From positions 2,356,001-2,420,000 of the forward strand of contig NZ_RKHJ01000001.1 in the NCBI RefSeq assembly GCF_003752465.1: a stretch of 64,000 bases of DNA, in the 5' to 3' direction. This stretch comes from Agrococcus jenensis (GTDB taxonomy: Bacteria; Actinomycetota; Actinomycetes; Actinomycetales; Microbacteriaceae). The position numbers were made by a program, and so were the translations under genes. This document shows, in pieces, positions 1 to 7,208 of the stretch (its first letter is position 1; each line of letters opens with the position of its first letter). A model generated the notes under the pieces. That model saw only the letters and a program-made list of their open reading frames with translations, ran no database searches and was not told where the DNA came from.

Positions 1-1
1 G

Positions 2-220
2 GAAGCATTCCTCGACAACGCCGGATCGGACGGCGTGTCTCGGTCCGTCGGGTACGAGCCCAATGGACTGGTGTGGGCGAGCCGTCGCGGCGAACCTGGC
101 CTGATGCAACGGTGGCGTTTGACACGCGAGGCCTGGCTCGAGAGACGACGTGACGACATCGACCTGCGCGGTGTTGAGGACTGCAAGGCGACCCTCGGGT
201 TGACCGCCATGAACACGTGA
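2..220 (+). CDS. GNAT family N-acetyltransferase, C-terminal part (cut by window edge)
   Basis: This is the last 72 codons of a gene whose start lies left of the window. The frame is open from base 2 and ends at TGA 218-220. The run SVGYEPNGLVWASRRGEP resembles the last strands of a GNAT acyltransferase, where the 'GYepnG' turn packs against the acetyl-CoA site. The tail is rich in Arg and Trp (QRWRLTREAWL), a pattern I associate with actinobacterial GNAT proteins. The acceptor cannot be predicted because the N-terminal substrate half and motif A are missing. It converges on the next acetyltransferase, and no terminator is obvious between them. Confidence 0.6.
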   Translation, partial: EAFLDNAGSDGVSRSVGYEPNGLVWASRRGEPGLMQRWRLTREAWLERRRDDIDLRGVEDCKATLGLTAMNT

Positions 221-313
221 ACAGGGCGCCATGGACGGCGAGCGTCTCGCGCGGCCCAGGATGACCAGGTCGAGAGACCTCACGAACGGGGGTACCGCTC
301 ACTGCAATCCGAC

Positions 314-327
314 ATAATGTGCATTAT
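314..327. promoter_or_regulatory. AT-rich operator-like palindrome ATAATG-TG-CATTAT
   Basis: Two perfect 6-nt inverted arms around a 2-nt centre stand out in GC-rich surroundings. The size suits a TetR-type dimer site. It lies between the 3' ends of two convergent genes, so no promoter is obvious. The rest of the 221-377 spacer holds nothing recognisable. Confidence 0.25.
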
Positions 328-377
328 CGGCGATGCGCAACGAGCCGGATCGCAGTGCTCAGCACACTTGGCTGGTC

Positions 378-878
378 TCAGCCCGCGGCGAGCTGCTCGA
401 GCACGTCGCCCGTGAGCCGCTGCGTCGTCCACTCGTCGAGCGGCGCCGCGCCGATCGCGCGGTAGAAGCCGATCGACGGCTCGTTCCAGTCGAGCACCGT
501 CCACTCGAAGCGTCGGTAGCCGCGCTCGACGCACACGGCGGCCAGCGCCGCCATGAGCGCTCGCCCGTAGCCGCGGCCGCGCTGCGACTCGTCGACGTAC
601 AGGTCCTCGAGCCAGACGCCGTGCGTGCCGGTCCACGTCGAGTATGTGAGGAACCAGATCGCGATGCCGACGAGCGTGCCGTCGCGCTCGACGACGTGCG
701 CGAAGGCGCGCGGCTCGTCCCCGAAGAGCGTCTGCGTGAGCAGCTCGGCCGTGTTCTCGACGGCGTCGGGCTCCCGCTCGTAGACCGCGAGCTCGTGGAT
801 CAGGGCCAGGATGCCCGGCTCGTCGCCGGGGCGCGCGGTGCGCAGCAGGGCGCCGTCGGGCAGGGTTCGGGAGGTCAC
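378..878 (-). CDS. GNAT family N-acetyltransferase
   Basis: This 166-residue GNAT protein transfers an acyl group from acyl-CoA to an amine. It covers the whole domain: an N-terminal 'iR.ar..D...i..L' start, the strand LEDLYVDES, the acetyl-CoA pyrophosphate loop QRGRGYG at residues 99-105, and the late motif WNEPSIGFYRAIGA. The N-terminus and the 'D-W-N-x-P-S-I-x-F-Y' motif resemble diamine (spermidine/spermine-type) acetyltransferases, so a small amine or amino acid is the likeliest acceptor; that is inference. The GTG start is placed 6 nt from a TAGGAT -10 box (885-890 on the minus strand), as for a leaderless mRNA. It is transcribed away from the M20 peptidase gene. Confidence 0.85.
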   Translation of the reverse strand: MTSRTLPDGALLRTARPGDEPGILALIHELAVYEREPDAVENTAELLTQTLFGDEPRAFAHVVERDGTLVGIAIWFLTYSTWTGTHGVWLEDLYVDESQRGRGYGRALMAALAAVCVERGYRRFEWTVLDWNEPSIGFYRAIGAAPLDEWTTQRLTGDVLEQLAAG

Positions 879-884
879 TCCGGG

Positions 885-940
885 ATCCTACGGCTCGGCG
901 TCCGCGCACCTCGCGGCCCTCCGGCTGGGCGGATTACGAT
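885..940. promoter_or_regulatory. Divergent promoters of the GNAT and M20 genes
   Basis: Minus-strand TAGGAT (885-890) is 6 nt from the GNAT GTG. Plus-strand TACGAT (935-940) serves the M20 gene, which has a leader with an AGAGGAGG ribosome site at 949-956. Confidence 0.45.
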
Positions 941-961
941 GTGCGGCCAGAGGAGGCGACG

Positions 962-2350
962 ATGCCGAGGCGCGATGACGGGATCCGGGCGTTCGTGGAC
1001 GCCCACGAGGACGACATGGTCGCCGAGCTCTCGGCGTGGGTGCGCATCCCCTCGGTCGCGGGTGTGCCGGAGCGCGAGCGGCATCTGCGCAGGTCGGCGT
1101 CGTGGCTCGCGGGCGCGCTGCGCGACCTCGGCTTCCCGATCACGGAGATCTGGCCGGGCGAGACCGGACCCGCGGTGTACGCGGAGTGGTGCGAGGCACC
1201 GGGAGCGCCGACCGTCCTTGTCTGCAGCCACCACGACGTCCGCGCCGTCAAGGACGAGAACTGGGACGAGACCGCGCCGTTCGAGCCCGTGGTGCGCGGC
1301 GGCCGCCTCTACGGCCGCGGCAGCTCGGATGCGAAGGGCCAGGTGCTCGCGCACCTGTGGGCGGTCCGCGCGCACCTGGCGGGCGGCAGGTCGGCGCCGG
1401 CGGTCAACCTGAAGCTGCTCGTCGAGGGCGAGGAGGAGGCCGGCTCCCCGAGCCTCGCCGGCATGCTCGACGAGCAGCGCGCGCGCCTCGACGCGGACGT
1501 GATCCTCTTCTCGGACACGCTCCTGTGGCGCGCGGACCACCCCGCCCTCTGCACGAGCATCCGCGGCATGATCGGCGCGCACCTGGAGGTCTACGGGCCG
1601 CTCACCGACATCCACAGCGGCGCCGTCTCGGGATCCGCGCCGAACCCTGCGATCGAGCTCGGCCGGCTGCTCGGCGAGCTGCAAGACGGCGAGGGCAGGA
1701 TCACGCTGCCCGGCTTCTACGACGACGTCGAGCCCATGTCGGACGGCAGGCGTGGCGAGCTCGCCGCGCTGCCGTACTCCGACGAGGACTGGCTCACGCG
1801 ATCCCACACCCGCAGCATCCGGGGCGAGACGGGCTTCACCGTGCTCGAGCGGCTGTGGGAGCGGCCGGCGCTCGAGGTGATCGCGCTCGCCGCCGGCGAC
1901 CCGGTCGGGGTGAAGCGCGCGGCCGTGCCGTCGATGGCGGCGGCCGACCTCAGCATCCGGCTCGTGGCCGGCCAGCGCGTCGAGGTCGTCGCCGAGCAGC
2001 TGCAGCGATGGGTAAACGAGCGCATCGCCGACGGCTTCGACCACAGCGTGGAGGTGGAGGCGCTGATCGCCCAGCAGCCGTACCGCACGCCTGACACCCC
2101 GTTCGTCGACGCGCTCGCTCGGGCGATGGCCGAGGGATTCGGGGTGGACGAGGTCGGCCGCATGGGCAACGCGGGCGGAGGTCCGGCCGACCTGCTCGCG
2201 ACGGCGATCGGCGCACCGGTGGTCTTCTTCGGCACGGGTCTCGTCGAGGACAACTGGCACGACAGCGATGAGAGCGTCTCGCTCGAGATGCTGCGCTCGG
2301 GGGCGGCGACGCTCGCCCACCTCTGGGATGCGCTCGGCGCGACCGGCTGA
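962..2350 (+). CDS. M20 family metallopeptidase (dipeptidase type)
   Basis: This 462-residue zinc peptidase hydrolyses dipeptides or small amide substrates in the cytoplasm. Metal and catalytic signatures are in the expected order: SHHD around residues 89-92, GRGSSDAKG with Asp 123, EGEEEAGSPS near 155-164, and a late His in the NWHDSDE segment. The middle part (ICSIRGMIGAHLEV-like strand, DIHSG, PNPA) fits the lid/dimerisation domain. The ATG at 962 is chosen over the GTG at 941 because AGAGGAGG lies just upstream and the GTG overlaps the -10 box. Its 3' end faces marR through a small hairpin. The substrate is not predictable. Confidence 0.9.
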   Translation: MPRRDDGIRAFVDAHEDDMVAELSAWVRIPSVAGVPERERHLRRSASWLAGALRDLGFPITEIWPGETGPAVYAEWCEAPGAPTVLVCSHHDVRAVKDENWDETAPFEPVVRGGRLYGRGSSDAKGQVLAHLWAVRAHLAGGRSAPAVNLKLLVEGEEEAGSPSLAGMLDEQRARLDADVILFSDTLLWRADHPALCTSIRGMIGAHLEVYGPLTDIHSGAVSGSAPNPAIELGRLLGELQDGEGRITLPGFYDDVEPMSDGRRGELAALPYSDEDWLTRSHTRSIRGETGFTVLERLWERPALEVIALAAGDPVGVKRAAVPSMAAADLSIRLVAGQRVEVVAEQLQRWVNERIADGFDHSVEVEALIAQQPYRTPDTPFVDALARAMAEGFGVDEVGRMGNAGGGPADLLATAIGAPVVFFGTGLVEDNWHDSDESVSLEMLRSGAATLAHLWDALGATG

Positions 2351-2352
2351 TC

Positions 2353-2368
2353 AGCGGCGCGAGCCGCT
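2353..2368. terminator. Small GNRA hairpin between convergent M20 and marR
   Basis: AGCGGC-GCGA-GCCGCT forms a 6-bp stem with a GCGA tetraloop, immediately after the M20 stop and touching the MarR stop. It could work in both directions, but there is no T-tract. Confidence 0.35.
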
Positions 2369-2913
2369 CAGGCCGGGAGGATCGGTGCCTCGTCCGGCCC
2401 GTCGTGCCCGTCGTGCGCGTCGTGCTCGTCGACGTGCTCGATGGCGTCCGACATGCGCGCGAGGAAGGCGGCGACCGCGTGCCGCTCCGCCTCCCCCATC
2501 TCGTCGATGACGCCGATCATCCGTCGGTGCATCGCGCCGAGCGTGGCGCGAACCTCGCTGTCGGTGTCGGTCGTCGGCACCACGATGGTCGCTCGACGGT
2601 CGTCGGGATGCGGCTCGCGGCGCACGTGCCCGCTCTTCACCAGCCGGTCGACGAGCGCCGTGACCGAGGGCGAGGCGAGCTGCAGGGCCGCCGCGAGATC
2701 CCGCTGCCGCATGGCGTCGCCGCGGCGCTGGGCCTGCAGCAGCGTGCGGAGCGCGAGCAGGTCGGTCTCCCCCATGCCCATGGAGGATCGGGTCCGTGCG
2801 CGCATCGCGCCCTCCGCCGCGCGGTAGCGCCGCAGCAGGTTCAGGACGTCGACGCTCGACGGCACCGCGTGCTGCGGGTACCAGTACCCGCTCGACGCTG
2901 CGGTGGTCTCCAC
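2368..2913 (-). CDS. MarR family transcriptional regulator with His/Asp-rich tail
   Basis: This 181-residue protein is a dimeric winged-helix repressor. The helix-turn-helix and wing are seen in MRQRDLAAALQLASPSVTAL, VDRLVKSGHVRREPHPDDRRA and the following strand. GTG at 2913 is preferred to the longer frame because GGGGGAG precedes it. The C-terminus ends in a run of alternating His and Asp (EHDAHDGHDGPDE), not a standard part of the fold and a possible metal-binding tail. The gene diverges from a small unknown protein, and the shared 89-nt spacer holds inverted repeats that could be its operator. Ligand unknown. Confidence 0.85.
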   Translation of the reverse strand: METTAASSGYWYPQHAVPSSVDVLNLLRRYRAAEGAMRARTRSSMGMGETDLLALRTLLQAQRRGDAMRQRDLAAALQLASPSVTALVDRLVKSGHVRREPHPDDRRATIVVPTTDTDSEVRATLGAMHRRMIGVIDEMGEAERHAVAAFLARMSDAIEHVDEHDAHDGHDGPDEAPILPA

Positions 2914-2948
2914 GCCACTCCCCCGATCTCTGCTGGTGCAAGCATAGC

Positions 2949-2979
2949 GTTCGACCGTGATACATTTCGATCGTCGAAC
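2949..2979. promoter_or_regulatory. Nested inverted repeats in the marR divergent promoter
   Basis: TTCGA-TCG-TCGAA (2966-2978) is a perfect palindrome. GTTCGAC (2949-2955) pairs with GTCGAAC (2973-2979). They overlap the likely -10 boxes TACATT (2961-2966, plus) and TATGCT (2941-2946, minus). MarR autoregulation is inferred. Confidence 0.4.
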
Positions 2980-3002
2980 TAACGAAAGAAGGAGCACGGC
3001 TG

Positions 3003-3317
3003 ATGTCGCAGACCCTGGTGCCCAGCACGAGCTCCTTCGACGGCGCGGCGATCCGACCGGTCACGTGGGCGTCGCCGAGCAGCGACCTCTGGGTCGCGTC
3101 GGTCATCGACGCCGACGGTGTGCGCTTCCTCGGGTTCGTCGAGCGCAGCCTGGACGACTACCTCGCGGTCGATGGCTCCGGCGTCTCGAAGGGCCGGTAT
3201 GCCGACCTGGACTCCGCGAAGCGCGCGATCGACGGCGAGTCCGCCCCGGCGACGGCGCGCCACTGGAGCGAGACCGGTGCGCCGATCCTGACGGTCAGGC
3301 AGCTCCGCTCGCGCTGA
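3003..3317 (+). CDS. Hypothetical protein, 104 aa, divergent from marR
   Basis: I do not recognise this family. The protein has no signal peptide, membrane segment or cysteines. It has regular hydrophobic strands (LWVASVIDADGVRFLGFVE) followed by a short helical part and the C-terminal motif TGAPILTVRQL, which suggests a small soluble alpha/beta domain. The start is firm: GAAGGAG at 2987-2993 precedes ATG 3003. Its promoter shares palindromes with the divergent MarR gene, so it is probably the target or partner of that regulator; this rests on position only. Confidence 0.6.
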   Translation: MSQTLVPSTSSFDGAAIRPVTWASPSSDLWVASVIDADGVRFLGFVERSLDDYLAVDGSGVSKGRYADLDSAKRAIDGESAPATARHWSETGAPILTVRQLRSR

Positions 3318-3342
3318 GCGAGTGCGAGCGGCTGCTCAGCGC
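3311..3342. terminator. Inverted repeat containing both convergent stop codons
   Basis: GCGCTGAGC (3311-3319) and GCTCAGCGC (3334-3342) form a 9-bp stem with a 14-nt loop. The stop codons of the two convergent genes lie inside the arms. Probable bidirectional terminator without a T-tract. Confidence 0.4.
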
Positions 3343-4394
3343 AGCGCGCCGAGCAGGTCGTCGGCGAGATCCTCGATGTGCTCGATCCCGACCGACAGGC
3401 GGATGAGCCCCTCGGGGATCGTGGGCGCCTCGGTCGCCCAGCGGCGGCGGCGCTCGAGCGTCGACTCCACGCCCCCGAGGCTCGTCGCGGGGATCCACAG
3501 CTGCACCCGGTCGACAACCCGGTCGGCGGCCGCGGCATCCGCGAGCACGATGCCCAGCACCGTGCCGAAGCCGGGATCGCGCACCTCCACCACGCCCGGC
3601 GCATCCGCGAGCCGGCGAGCGAGCTCGCGCGCGTTCGACTGGGCGCGCTCGAGCCGCACCGACAGCGTCCGGAGGCCGCGCAGCGTCAGGAACGCCTCCA
3701 TCGGGCCGGGGATCGCGCCGTGCAGGCTGCGGTGCTGGCGGATGCGGTCGGCGAGCGCGTCGTCGCCGGCGACCACCGCGCCGAGCACGACGTCGCTGTG
3801 GCCGGCGATGAGCTTCGTGGCGGAGTGGACGACGAGGTCGGCGCCGAGCTCGAGCGGGCGCTGCAGGAGCGGCGACGCGAACGTGCTGTCGACGACGCTC
3901 AGCACCCCGGCCGCGCGGGCGGCGGCGGCGAGCCGCGCGATGTCCGCGATCTCGAGGGCGGGATTCGTGGGCGACTCGAGCCACACGAGGGCCGCTCCGG
4001 GGATCGCGGCCTCCACCGCGTCGGGGTCGACGATGTCGACGCGGCGCACCTCGAAGCGTCCGGAGCCCGCCTCGGTGTCGAGCAGGGCGAGGGTGCCCTG
4101 GTAGGCGTGCCGCGGCACCACGACGGCGCCGCCGTGCGGCACGAGGCTCAGCACGGCGCTCACGGCGGCCATGCCGCTCGCGAACGACAGGCACGTGCCG
4201 CCCTCCAACGCGCCGAGGGCATCCTCGAGCGCCGTCCAGCTGGGATTGCCGTAGCGCGCGTACTCGATCTCGCCGCCGGCGACGAACGCGCTCGCGAACG
4301 TGACGGGCGTGCTCGTCGGCGCGTCCGGGGTGCGCGGTGGGCGTCCTGCGCTCACGGCGATGGTCTCGGGGCGCAGCGCGGTGCGATCAGACAT
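3336..4394 (-). CDS. Cys/Met metabolism PLP-dependent enzyme (cystathionine gamma-synthase/lyase-like)
   Basis: This 352-residue fold-type I PLP enzyme belongs to the trans-sulfuration group (gamma-synthase, gamma-lyase, methionine gamma-lyase). Visible signatures are the neighbour-subunit Y45-x-R47 followed by NPS, the Gly-rich SGMAA, VDST with Asp 169 contacting the pyridine nitrogen, and SATKLIAGHSD with the Schiff-base Lys 194. RGLRTL and the C-terminal 'RLSVGIEHIEDL' complete the family. It is slightly shorter than the usual 380 residues. Which trans-sulfuration reaction it performs cannot be decided by eye. ATG 4394 lies 6 nt from CAGGAT (4401-4406), so the mRNA may be leaderless. Confidence 0.85.
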   Translation of the reverse strand: MSDRTALRPETIAVSAGRPPRTPDAPTSTPVTFASAFVAGGEIEYARYGNPSWTALEDALGALEGGTCLSFASGMAAVSAVLSLVPHGGAVVVPRHAYQGTLALLDTEAGSGRFEVRRVDIVDPDAVEAAIPGAALVWLESPTNPALEIADIARLAAAARAAGVLSVVDSTFASPLLQRPLELGADLVVHSATKLIAGHSDVVLGAVVAGDDALADRIRQHRSLHGAIPGPMEAFLTLRGLRTLSVRLERAQSNARELARRLADAPGVVEVRDPGFGTVLGIVLADAAAADRVVDRVQLWIPATSLGGVESTLERRRRWATEAPTIPEGLIRLSVGIEHIEDLADDLLGALR

Positions 4395-4444
4395 GCCCCC
4401 ATCCTGGCACCGTGCCGATGCCGCGAGCGCACGCGCCCGTGGGC

Positions 4445-5044
4445 TCAGCCGGCGTCGCGGCGCATGACGACCCGGCGCTTCGTCGGGTGCGCCACCTCGA
4501 TGAGCCCCGCGGCCGCGAAGGTCGGCACGGTGCCGACGTGCAGCTCCTCGTCGATGACGGCGGTCGTCACGATCGGGTACGCCTCGACCGCGCGCGCGCC
4601 CCGGTCGAGAGCGAAGCGCACCGCCGCCGCTGCGAGCTGGCGGCTGATGCCCTGCCGTCGGTGGCCGGCGCGCACGAACAGGCAGGTGATTGCCCAGACG
4701 CTCAGGTCGGCGGGATCCTCGTGCCGCCTCAGCCACGGCACGGTGAAGACACGCACGAGCCCCCGGTGCTCGCCGCGCGGAGCGACCGCCGCCCAGCCGA
4801 CCGGCTCGTCGTCGAGGTACGCGACCAGCCCGCTGGTCGTCGCCGCGTCCGGGTCGCCGGCTGCGGTCTGCTCGAGCTGCCGGGCGATCCGCTCCTCGAC
4901 GGGCATGCCGCCGAAGCTCTCGCCGCGCTCGAGCCGGTAGCGCTGGCAGCGGCAGCGCGCGCCGACGCCGCGAGCGCCGAAGACCCCATCGAGGTCGTCC
5001 GGGCTCGCCTCGTTCGCGGGCACGATGCGCAGCGGCGCGTCCAT
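4445..5044 (-). CDS. GNAT family N-acetyltransferase
   Basis: This 199-residue acetyltransferase has the domain centred on VGWAAVAPRGE, the strand AITCLFVRAGHR and the acetyl-CoA loop RRQGISRQL, followed by ARAVEAYPI. The N-terminal part carries a short Cys/Arg cluster (GARCRCQRYRLE) typical of a GNAT subgroup in actinobacteria whose acceptor is unknown to me. The start is the ATG at 5044, 6 nt downstream of a CATGAT -10-like box on the minus strand. It is transcribed in the same direction as the PLP enzyme gene but has its own promoter, and diverges from the winged-helix gene. Confidence 0.85.
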   Translation of the reverse strand: MDAPLRIVPANEASPDDLDGVFGARGVGARCRCQRYRLERGESFGGMPVEERIARQLEQTAAGDPDAATTSGLVAYLDDEPVGWAAVAPRGEHRGLVRVFTVPWLRRHEDPADLSVWAITCLFVRAGHRRQGISRQLAAAAVRFALDRGARAVEAYPIVTTAVIDEELHVGTVPTFAAAGLIEVAHPTKRRVVMRRDAG

Positions 5045-5128
5045 GCGGCGATCATGCCGCACGCCGCCGTCAGCGGTCAGCGGTGCACGTGACCGCGCGC
5101 GGCATCGGTCCGCGTCGGCGCGGCGCCG

Positions 5129-5134
5129 TACGAT
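5129..5134 (+). promoter_or_regulatory. -10 box TACGAT, leaderless start of the winged-helix gene
   Basis: TACGAT ends 7 nt before ATG 5142 and there is no ribosome-binding site. Confidence 0.5.
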
Positions 5135-5141
5135 CGGCGCC

Positions 5142-6281
5142 ATGCCCGCAGCCGTGCGCACCGTCTCGCGCGAGGATGCGCGCCGGATCGCCGTGCGCGC
5201 GCAGCTCCTCGACGCCGACCGCGCCGCGGTGGCCGGCTCCGACGATCTCGCCGACGTCGTGGCGCAGCTGACCGTCCTGCCGCTCAACCCGACCGACATC
5301 GTCTGCCCGTCCGCCGAGCACGTCGCCTGGACGCGCATCCCGGACATCGCGTTCGACGACGTGCGACGGGCGGTCGAGGTCGAGCAGACGCTGTTCGAGC
5401 ACCTGGGTCCGCATCGCCACCCGATGCCGGCGTGGGCGATCGGGCTGCGCGCGATGCGCGACCTGCCGTGGCTGCTGGCGATCGGGCGCGAGCCGACCGC
5501 GATCGGCGAGGGCAGCCGCGCGTGGCTTGAGGCGAACGCGGGCTTCCGCGAGCGGGTGCTCGAGCAGCTGCGGCTCGACGGCCCGCTCCCCCAGGCCGAC
5601 ATCGCCGACACCGTCGACGCGCCCTTCCGCTCCAGCGGCTGGAACACCGGGCGCGACGTGGCGATGCTGCTCGAGCTCCTCCAGGTGCGCGGCGAGGTCG
5701 TCGTCGCCGAGCGCGTCGGGCAGTCCCGCATCTGGGATCTCGCCGAGCGCGTGCTGCCGACCGTCGACGCCCCCGCGCTCGACGCCGCCTGGACGACCTG
5801 GCGCGAGCGCTGGCTCCGCGCGTCCGGTCTCGAGCGGCGCACCCACCTGGGCGAGGTCGGCGAACCGGTGCGGATCGACGGGATGCGCGGCACCTGGCGG
5901 CTCGATCCGCACGCGAGCGCGGCCGACTTCTCCGGGCGCGTGGCGCTGCTCTCGCCGCTCGACCGCCTCATCGCCGACCGCCGCCGGATGGTCGACCTGT
6001 GGGGCTTCGAGTACGCGCTCGAGCAGTACACGCCGCCCGCGAAGCGGCGCTGGGGCGTGCACGCGCTGCCGATCCTCGACGGCGACCGGCTCGTCGGCAA
6101 GGTCGACGCGCGCACCGATCGCGACCTCGGCGCGCTGCGCGTCGCCCGCATCCACTGGGACGCCGACCCGGACGCCGACGCCGCGCGGCTGCGCCGGGCC
6201 GTCGACGACGAGCTCGAGTCGATGGCGGCCTGGCTCGGGGTGCGCCTCGTGCTCGATGAGCGCCGCTCCCCCGCTCGCTAG
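5142..6281 (+). CDS. Winged-helix (HTH_42, AlkZ/YcaQ-like) DNA-binding protein lacking the glycosylase motif
   Basis: This 379-residue protein has the length and layout of the HTH_42 family: winged helices in the N-terminal and middle parts (VLEQLRLDGPLPQADIADTV, LLELLQVRGEVVVAERVG, RIWDLAERVLP) and a C-terminal strand domain (FSGRVALLSPLDRLIADRRR, GKVDARTDRD). Studied members, E. coli AlkZ/YcaQ and relatives, are DNA glycosylases for cross-links and alkylated bases with a QxD or QxQ catalytic motif. By my alignment the matching segment reads PLN at residues 47-49. It may therefore be inactive, a different subfamily or a regulator. Its stop lies 9 nt before the next gene. Confidence 0.8.
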   Translation: MPAAVRTVSREDARRIAVRAQLLDADRAAVAGSDDLADVVAQLTVLPLNPTDIVCPSAEHVAWTRIPDIAFDDVRRAVEVEQTLFEHLGPHRHPMPAWAIGLRAMRDLPWLLAIGREPTAIGEGSRAWLEANAGFRERVLEQLRLDGPLPQADIADTVDAPFRSSGWNTGRDVAMLLELLQVRGEVVVAERVGQSRIWDLAERVLPTVDAPALDAAWTTWRERWLRASGLERRTHLGEVGEPVRIDGMRGTWRLDPHASAADFSGRVALLSPLDRLIADRRRMVDLWGFEYALEQYTPPAKRRWGVHALPILDGDRLVGKVDARTDRDLGALRVARIHWDADPDADAARLRRAVDDELESMAAWLGVRLVLDERRSPAR

Positions 6282-6284
6282 CCT
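6279..6284 (+). promoter_or_regulatory. -10 box TAGCCT over the upstream stop codon
   Basis: The TAG stop of the winged-helix gene is the first half of a TAGCCT box, 6 nt before GTG 6291. This would give the lipid kinase gene its own leaderless transcript. Confidence 0.4.
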
Positions 6285-6290
6285 GAGCGC

Positions 6291-7208
6291 GTGCCCACGC
6301 TCGTCGTCATCGGCAACCCCACCGCGCGCCGGTTCGAGGGTGCCGTGGACGCCGTGCTGCGCGAGGCCGCCCGCGCCGGCGTCTATGCCAGGGTGGTGCC
6401 GACGACGCCGACCGAGGCGGGCGCGAGCCAGGCGCGCGACGCGGTCGCGAGCGGGGCGGATGCCGTGGTCGCGGTCGGCGGCGATGGCACGGTCCGCGAG
6501 ATCGCGGCGGTGCTCGCCGGCACCGGGATCCCGCTCGGCATCGTGCCGGTCGGCACCGCCAACCTCTTCGCCCGCAACCTCGACCTCCCGCTCCGCGATG
6601 CCGAGGCGGCTGCGCGCATCGCCGTCTCGGGCGCCGCGGCGCCGGTCGACCTCGGTCGCGTCGTGCTCACCCGTGCCGACGGGACGCGGGAGCCGGAGCA
6701 GCCGTTCCTCGTCGTGGTCGGCGTCGGCAACGACGCCCTCGCCGTCGCCGCGTCGTCGCTGCGCGCGAAGCGCCGGGTCGGCTGGGCCGCCTACATCGCC
6801 GCGGGCGCCCGGAGGCTCGGCCACCCGAGCTTCGCCGTGCGCGGCCGCTTCGACGGCGGGCCGGTCGAGTCCGCGCACGCCTGGAGCGTCCTCGTGCACA
6901 ACGCGGCGCGCATCCCTGCTGGCCTGCAGGTGCTCCCCGGCACGCGGCTCGACGACGGGCTGCTGCACGTCGCGGTCGTGAGCCCGCGCCACTTGGCGCA
7001 CTGGGGCCGCATCGCGGCGGCCGGCGCCGGCATCGCGCGCGCCGAGGGGGTGCTGCGGCATCGCCGGGCCCTGCGGGTGACGCTCGGCGCGGTCGACGAG
7101 CCCATGCCCGTCCAGCTCGACGGCGATGCCGTGGGCCGCGTCGAGCGGCTCGACGCGCGCATCGATTCCGGCGCGCTCAGCATCCGGGTGACAAGATCAC
7201 AGGTGTGA
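6291..7208 (+). CDS. Diacylglycerol/lipid kinase family protein
   Basis: This 305-residue protein belongs to the DAGK catalytic family (DgkB/YegS type), which phosphorylates diacylglycerol or a related lipid at the inner membrane face. The nucleotide-binding loop GGDGT is at residues 63-67 and the second signature GTANLFARNLDLP near 92-104. The C-terminal half carries the beta-sandwich expected of the family (PVQLDGDAVGRVERLD). It begins at GTG 6291. Its stop overlaps the start of the App1 gene by four bases (GTGA), so the two are translated together. The pairing suggests both act on the phosphatidic acid/diacylglycerol pool. Confidence 0.85.
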   Translation: MPTLVVIGNPTARRFEGAVDAVLREAARAGVYARVVPTTPTEAGASQARDAVASGADAVVAVGGDGTVREIAAVLAGTGIPLGIVPVGTANLFARNLDLPLRDAEAAARIAVSGAAAPVDLGRVVLTRADGTREPEQPFLVVVGVGNDALAVAASSLRAKRRVGWAAYIAAGARRLGHPSFAVRGRFDGGPVESAHAWSVLVHNAARIPAGLQVLPGTRLDDGLLHVAVVSPRHLAHWGRIAAAGAGIARAEGVLRHRRALRVTLGAVDEPMPVQLDGDAVGRVERLDARIDSGALSIRVTRSQV

